Positions 7,013 through 8,551 of a DNA stretch of 8,551 nt are shown piece by piece. Position numbers and translations under genes: made by a program. The DNA comes from JAFALX01 sp036378495 (GTDB lineage Bacteria > Chloroflexota > Dormibacteria > Aeolococcales > Aeolococcaceae), in assembly GCA_036378495.1 (NCBI GenBank), contig DASUWI010000144.1, forward strand, positions 1-8,551. The letters run 5' to 3'. The notes beneath the pieces are model-generated. The model saw only the letters and a program-made list of their open reading frames with translations. It searched no databases and had not been told where the DNA came from. Every line of letters begins with the position of its first letter. The stretch's first letter is position 1.

Positions 7013-7060
7013 CGGCCTGCAACGGTCGGGTCAAGCCCGGTCGCTCCGGACGGCGCCCGG

Positions 7061-7066
7061 TACACT
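7061..7066 (+). promoter_or_regulatory. Candidate -10 element of the lipoprotein gene
   Basis: TACACT (TANNNT) lies 14 bases before the ATG at 7081, giving an expected leader of only about 8 nt. No Shine-Dalgarno is seen and no clear -35 is present. Confidence 0.42.
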
Positions 7067-7080
7067 TGTTCCCCAGCGTC

Positions 7081-7641
7081 ATGGCACTGCGTCCTCGCAC
7101 CCGGATCCTGTGTGCGCCGCTGGTCGCAGCCGCGCTGGGTGCCGCGGCGTGCGGCTCGGGTTCGTCGTCCACCGCCAAGCCGACGGCGCATCCGTCCTCC
7201 TCCACGGGGACCACGCCGACTCCCGCAGCACCATTCACCCCGCCGTCCACCACCGCCACCCCGTCCGGACCCGCGTATTCGGTACAGGTGGCAGTCACGG
7301 GGACGGACTCGGTGCAGGGCAGCTTCAGCCAGTCCGTGGCGGCATGCGCTCCGGCCACCAACCTCGCGGGGACGGTGCAGGGGCAGCGCGTGGGGCTGCA
7401 GATGCCCGGGGCATCGCCGGTCGGACAGCCGCTCCCTCTGTCACCCGGGGACATCGTGGTGATTGTCGGCGGCCACAGCTGGGGCGTCGCCTCAGCTGCC
7501 AACGCACCCCGGGCCAGCTCCGGGACGCTGCAGCGCAACGTCGACGGCAGCGGCAGCGCCACCTTTCAGAACCTGGCGCTGCAGGGCAACCTGTCGCAGC
7601 AGCCGCAGGAGAGCGGCACCATCACCTGGACCTGCGGCTGA
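7081..7641 (+). CDS. Putative lipoprotein, function unknown
   Basis: 186 residues from ATG 7081; the frame is open further upstream but overlaps the previous gene. The N-terminus MALRPRTRILCAPLVAAALGAAAC has a basic start, a hydrophobic core and a relaxed lipobox (AAA-C24), so lipid attachment at C24 is predicted. Residues 25-65 are a Ser/Thr/Pro linker as in many Gram-positive and actinobacterial lipoproteins. The folded part (66-186) looks beta-rich: YSVQVAVTG, NLAGTVQGQRVGLQMPG, GDIVVIVGGHSWGV, and a C-terminal GSATFQNL...SGTITWTCG. C89 and C185 could form one disulfide. The SGTITWTC ending resembles those of small lipoproteins with an all-beta domain seen in Actinobacteria; this is pattern memory, not a search result. 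It probably sits on the outer face of the cytoplasmic membrane. It ends 26 bases before hflX, which has its own promoter-like site. Confidence 0.8.
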   Translation: MALRPRTRILCAPLVAAALGAAACGSGSSSTAKPTAHPSSSTGTTPTPAAPFTPPSTTATPSGPAYSVQVAVTGTDSVQGSFSQSVAACAPATNLAGTVQGQRVGLQMPGASPVGQPLPLSPGDIVVIVGGHSWGVASAANAPRASSGTLQRNVDGSGSATFQNLALQGNLSQQPQESGTITWTCG

Positions 7642-7655
7642 ACTGGGCGAGGTCA

Positions 7656-7661
7656 TAGGCT
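7656..7661 (+). promoter_or_regulatory. Candidate -10 element, leaderless start of hflX
   Basis: TAGGCT (TANNNT) is followed by 6 bases (AGGCCG) and then the GTG start codon at 7668. No Shine-Dalgarno is present. The geometry equals that at 6704-6716 and at the Lhr start. Confidence 0.48.
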
Positions 7662-7667
7662 AGGCCG

Positions 7668-8551
7668 GTGCCACACCGCGAGGTTGTCGCATCGGGGGCC
7701 GATCCCGGCATCGGCGCCACGCTGCGGCGGGTGATCGTGATCGGAACGGCGGTCAGCCGCTCGGATCGCGAGCGCGTCGAGATCGAGCTCGACGAGCTCG
7801 AGGAGCTGGCGCGCACGCTCGGCACCGAGCTCGAGGAGCGCCGGCTCTTCACGCTGCGCGAGCCGCACCCGGCAACCTTCCTGCGGTCGGGCATGGTCGA
7901 GACCCTCGCCATGCGTCTCGCCGAGCTGGGCCGCCCGGCGGTGCTCTGCAACGACGGCCTCTCGCCTCGCCAGCAGCGCAACCTGCAGCAGGCCTGGGGA
8001 GTGCCGGTGCTCGATCGCACCGAGGTGATCCTGGCGATCTTCGCCCACCGCGCCGTCACGGCCGAAGGCCGTCTCCAGGTGGAGATGGCGCAGCTCGAGC
8101 ACCTGCTGCCCCGCCTCGCCGGCGGCTGGTCGCACCTGGAGCGGCAGCGCGGTGGTGTGGGTCTCCGCGCCGGACCCGGCGAGACCCAGATCGAGGTCGA
8201 CCGCCGGCTCATCCGGCGCCGCATCAAGCGCCTGCGCGAGCGGCTCGCGGTGCTGGAACGGCAGCGGCAGACGCGGCGCACCGCCCGGACCGACGTGCCG
8301 CTGGCCTCCTGCGCCCTGGTGGGCTACACGAACGCCGGCAAGTCGACGCTGCTCAACGCGCTCACCCACAGCCGCGTCCTGGCCGACGACCAGCTCTTCG
8401 CCACCCTCGACCCCACCTCGCGCCGCCTCGAGCTGCCGTCCGGGCGCCGCGTGATCGTGACCGACACGGTCGGCTTCATCCAGAAGCTGCCCACCGAGCT
8501 GGTCGAGGCGTTCGCGGCGACGCTCGAAGAGGTGCGCCAGGCGCACATGCT
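7668..8551 (+). CDS. hflX: GTPase HflX, C-terminal part beyond the right edge
   Basis: HflX is a ribosome-associated GTPase that splits stalled or heat-damaged 70S ribosomes. 294 codons are visible of a usual 400-450. The N-terminal HflX domain (about 20-180) includes LRRVIVIGTAVSR, and the glycine-rich signature GGVGLRAGPGETQIE at 162-176. A charged coiled-coil linker (RRLIRRRIKRLRERL) follows. The G domain begins near 210, with G1 GYTNAGKST (219-227, K225), the switch region with ATLDPTSRRLEL, and G3 DTVGF (266-270). G4, G5 and the C-terminal domain lie outside the window. The GTG at 7668 is chosen because it follows a -10-like TAGGCT by 6 bases, and the first conserved segment then begins about 20 residues in. 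E. coli-type HflX reads GLRGPGETQ, so this one has an extra Ala (GLRAGPGETQ). Frame and identity are certain; the start is probable. Confidence 0.96.
   Translation, partial: MPHREVVASGADPGIGATLRRVIVIGTAVSRSDRERVEIELDELEELARTLGTELEERRLFTLREPHPATFLRSGMVETLAMRLAELGRPAVLCNDGLSPRQQRNLQQAWGVPVLDRTEVILAIFAHRAVTAEGRLQVEMAQLEHLLPRLAGGWSHLERQRGGVGLRAGPGETQIEVDRRLIRRRIKRLRERLAVLERQRQTRRTARTDVPLASCALVGYTNAGKSTLLNALTHSRVLADDQLFATLDPTSRRLELPSGRRVIVTDTVGFIQKLPTELVEAFAATLEEVRQAHM

Noticed and set aside
7653..8546. A 297-codon minus-strand frame opposite hflX
   Set aside because: The plus strand encodes HflX with clear G1 and G3 motifs; the reverse frame is a high-GC shadow.

Overview
The window is G+C-rich throughout, in coding and non-coding DNA, and looks like ordinary bacterial chromosome rather than a mobile or phage region. 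No rRNA, integrase, transposase or CRISPR array is visible. Four features point to a high-GC Terrabacteria lineage (Actinobacteria, Chloroflexota or a related candidate phylum): a Gram-positive-type LexA box, several promoters that place the start codon at the predicted transcription start, a long-form Lhr helicase, and a secreted protein with a PxTG-plus-membrane-helix tail. I cannot name the species.

Left part (1-2340). A large Lhr-family DEAD/DEAH helicase is read on the minus strand and leaves the window at its C-terminal side; 754 codons are visible. Its start faces a plus-strand gene across a 74-base gap. In the gap is a perfect palindrome, ACGAACGCTTGTTCGT, of the CGAAC-N4-GTTCG LexA (SOS) operator class. 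It sits beside candidate -10 elements for both divergent genes. This is the most informative regulatory signal in the window.

Middle part (2339-5475). A 672-residue membrane-anchored or secreted protein has a TIM-barrel glycosidase core (clan GH-D / GH31-36-like, with a KLDWE nucleophile-type motif). It is followed by a complete tmRNA gene (ssrA, 374 nt) that encodes the tag ANDAPLALAA, and then by a small single-domain cupin.

Right part (5476-8551). A 374-residue secreted protein carries a signal peptide, a Ser/Ala-rich linker, six cysteines and a TPSTG-helix-RR tail, and ends at a strong intrinsic terminator. A 98-residue two-helix membrane protein follows, then a 186-residue lipoprotein, then hflX, the GTPase that splits stalled ribosomes; hflX runs off the right edge.

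Two ribosome or stress functions (trans-translation by tmRNA, ribosome splitting by HflX) and a probably SOS-controlled helicase lie within 8.5 kb, but each has its own promoter. I see no sign that they form one operon or a new defence system. The envelope proteins between them have no recognised function and are the least explained part of the window.
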